From an uncultured Spirochaetaceae bacterium (GTDB taxonomy: Bacteria > Spirochaetota > Spirochaetia > Treponematales > Treponemataceae), in the NCBI GenBank assembly GCA_902796985.1, contig CADBRC010000321.1, forward strand, positions 1-6,567: a stretch of 6,567 nucleotides of DNA, read 5' to 3'. Made by a program: the position numbers and the translations under genes. The notes beneath the pieces are model-generated. The model saw only the letters and a program-made list of their open reading frames with translations, was not told the origin of the DNA and did no database searches. Positions 5,171-6,567 of the stretch are shown here, piece after piece. Position 1 is the first letter of the stretch; each line of letters begins with the position of its first letter.

Positions 5171-6567
5171 ATGGGGGCAGTCAAACGAGTGTTCGGGCGT
5201 TTCACCCGCTATATATTTGACTCCTCCATCAACATAAAGGAGCGGTCGTTCATCGTCTTCTCCGTCACGGTCCTTGTCGCCCTGTTCGTGGCGGTACCCT
5301 GCGGGCTGATAATGCACGAGCCTTTTTCCGCCACGCTGTCCACCCTCATCGGCGCCCTGTTCTTCTCCGTTTACGTCATCATCTCGTTCAGGCGGAAGAA
5401 AATCGAGAGGGCAAAGGTTGTCATATCCCTTATCCTCTCGTTCGTGTTTCTTCCCGCCATGTTCTTCACGAACGGCGGCGTTGAGGGCGGGACTCCGATA
5501 TGGCTCCTGCTCGGGACCCTCTACATCTCGCTTATCCTTGAGGGCAGGCTCAAGATTGTCATGCTGGTGTGCGAGGTCTCCGTCATAGCCGCATGCTGGA
5601 TCGTAGGCTACTTCTTTCCCGACCTGGTCAGCGTCTATTCCCGGAAGGGCAACTACATTGACAGCATTTCGGGACTGCTCATCGTCAGCGGCATCATCTA
5701 TACGATAATTTCCTTCCAGAACAGGCTCTACCGCAAGGAGGAGGAGCGCAAGAACGTGCAGCGGCTCTTCTTACAGACCGCGACCGCCCTTGCGAATGCG
5801 ATTGACGCGAAGGACAAATACACGCACGGGCACTCGTCGCGGGTCGCGGAATACTCCCGGAAAATCGCGGAGCTTGCCGGGAAGAGCCCCGAGGAATGCG
5901 ATGAGATTTACTATGTCGCCCTCCTGCATGACGTGGGCAAAATCGGCGTGCCCGAGCGGATAATCAACAAGGAGGGCAGGCTGTCCCTTGAGGAGCTTGA
6001 GTGCATCAAGCAGCACCCCGCGACAGGGGCACAAATCCTTAAGAGCATCACGGAATATCCCCGCCTGAGCATCGGGGCGCATTACCACCATGAGCGCTAT
6101 GACGGCAAGGGCTACCCCGAACGGCTCAAGGGCAGCGACATCCCGGAGGTCGCACGGATAATCTCCGTCGCTGACTCATACGATGCCATGACATCCAAGA
6201 GGAGCTACCGGGACCCCATTCCCCAGGACAAAGTCCGCGAGCAGCTTATAGAAGGCTCGGGAACTCAGTTCGATCCTAAATTCGCCAACATCATGCTTCA
6301 CCTCATCGATTTGGATACGAATTACAGCATGAAAGAGCGGAATGACATACAGGAGCTTTCCGGCAAGAACGAGCTGCTGGTGGAGGAACACCGGGAAGAG
6401 GTTTCCGAGGGAATCCTGCTTTCCGCCTGCATGACCAGCGTCAGCCTGAAGGTATCCGCCGGTAAAGCCGCCGGGTATGCTCCCAGAGCGTCCCTCATCC
6501 TGTTTGACTCGCTGGACGGGCTGTTCCATGCCGACGAGAGGGGAATAAAGGAATTAGTCTATTATGA
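5171..6567 (+). CDS. Membrane-bound HD-GYP domain protein, probable cyclic-di-GMP phosphodiesterase (runs off the right edge)
   Basis: The open frame gives 465 residues plus two bases with no stop. The N-terminal part has about six hydrophobic segments (near 27-46, 55-73, 82-100, 110-124, 128-149, 164-182), forming a membrane sensor module of no named type I can assign. A charged linker (183-200) leads to a complete HD-GYP domain at about 200-372. Visible signature residues are THGH (His219, His221), HDVGK (His253, Asp254, Lys257), HPATG (His282), HHERYDGKGYP (His306, His307, Gly314-Pro316), ADSYDAMTS (Asp335) and QFDP (366-369). All expected metal ligands and the GYP motif are kept, so hydrolysis of c-di-GMP at the cytoplasmic face is likely. 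After the domain, about 90 residues continue as a helical stretch and then a beta-like segment (ASLILFDSLDG), an extension of unknown function. It is the third gene of the operon, starting one codon after the TraB stop. Confidence 0.93.
   Translation, partial: MGAVKRVFGRFTRYIFDSSINIKERSFIVFSVTVLVALFVAVPCGLIMHEPFSATLSTLIGALFFSVYVIISFRRKKIERAKVVISLILSFVFLPAMFFTNGGVEGGTPIWLLLGTLYISLILEGRLKIVMLVCEVSVIAACWIVGYFFPDLVSVYSRKGNYIDSISGLLIVSGIIYTIISFQNRLYRKEEERKNVQRLFLQTATALANAIDAKDKYTHGHSSRVAEYSRKIAELAGKSPEECDEIYYVALLHDVGKIGVPERIINKEGRLSLEELECIKQHPATGAQILKSITEYPRLSIGAHYHHERYDGKGYPERLKGSDIPEVARIISVADSYDAMTSKRSYRDPIPQDKVREQLIEGSGTQFDPKFANIMLHLIDLDTNYSMKERNDIQELSGKNELLVEEHREEVSEGILLSACMTSVSLKVSAGKAAGYAPRASLILFDSLDGLFHADERGIKELVYY

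Noticed and set aside
4729..5220. A 163-codon plus-strand frame overlapping the TraB end and the HD-GYP start.
   Set aside because: It is out of frame with both real genes, Arg/Pro/His-rich, and has no recognisable features.
5771..6529. Two minus-strand frames opposite the HD-GYP domain (5771-6091 and 6176-6529).
   Set aside because: They are mirror frames of a domain whose catalytic motifs are all intact on the plus strand.
1..6567. tRNA or rRNA genes, CRISPR repeats, insertion sequences, attachment sites and riboswitches.
   Set aside because: The window is almost fully coding. The two gaps (60 and 173 bp) contain no cloverleaf, repeat-spacer pattern, transposase or recognisable aptamer.

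Overview
This window is a moderately GC-rich bacterial segment holding five protein genes in two divergent groups, with no RNA genes, mobile elements or CRISPR array that I can see. A spirochaete, in particular a gut or rumen Treponema of higher GC, is my best guess. It rests on the style of the proteins (membrane-anchored proteins of no recognised family, a periplasmic TPR protein, a TraB-family membrane protein and a membrane HD-GYP protein) and not on any phylogenetic marker.

Left part, minus strand. A long gene (478..2349) encodes a 623-residue protein with one N-terminal membrane anchor and a large extracytoplasmic region of unrecognised fold. Downstream, after a 60-bp gap with a weak hairpin and its own promoter-like signals, a second gene starts at 417 and leaves the window at base 1. 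Only its cytoplasmic tail, membrane anchor and low-complexity linker are visible.

Middle, 2350..2522. This 173-bp region separates the divergent groups. It carries back-to-back promoter candidates and a bulged inverted repeat between them.

Right part, plus strand. Three tightly packed genes look like one operon: an exported TPR protein (2523..3965), a TraB/PrgY-family membrane protein (3965..5167) whose start codon overlaps the TPR stop by one base, and a membrane HD-GYP protein (5171 to past the window end) that begins one codon after the TraB stop, in the same frame. The HD-GYP domain keeps all its signature residues, so c-di-GMP hydrolysis is likely. The layout suggests an envelope module in which a TPR scaffold and a TraB-type protein are made together with a c-di-GMP phosphodiesterase. 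That link is inferred from gene order only.

A recurring oddity is that all three promoter candidates put the predicted transcription start at or within a few bases of the start codon, so several of these mRNAs may be leaderless or nearly so.
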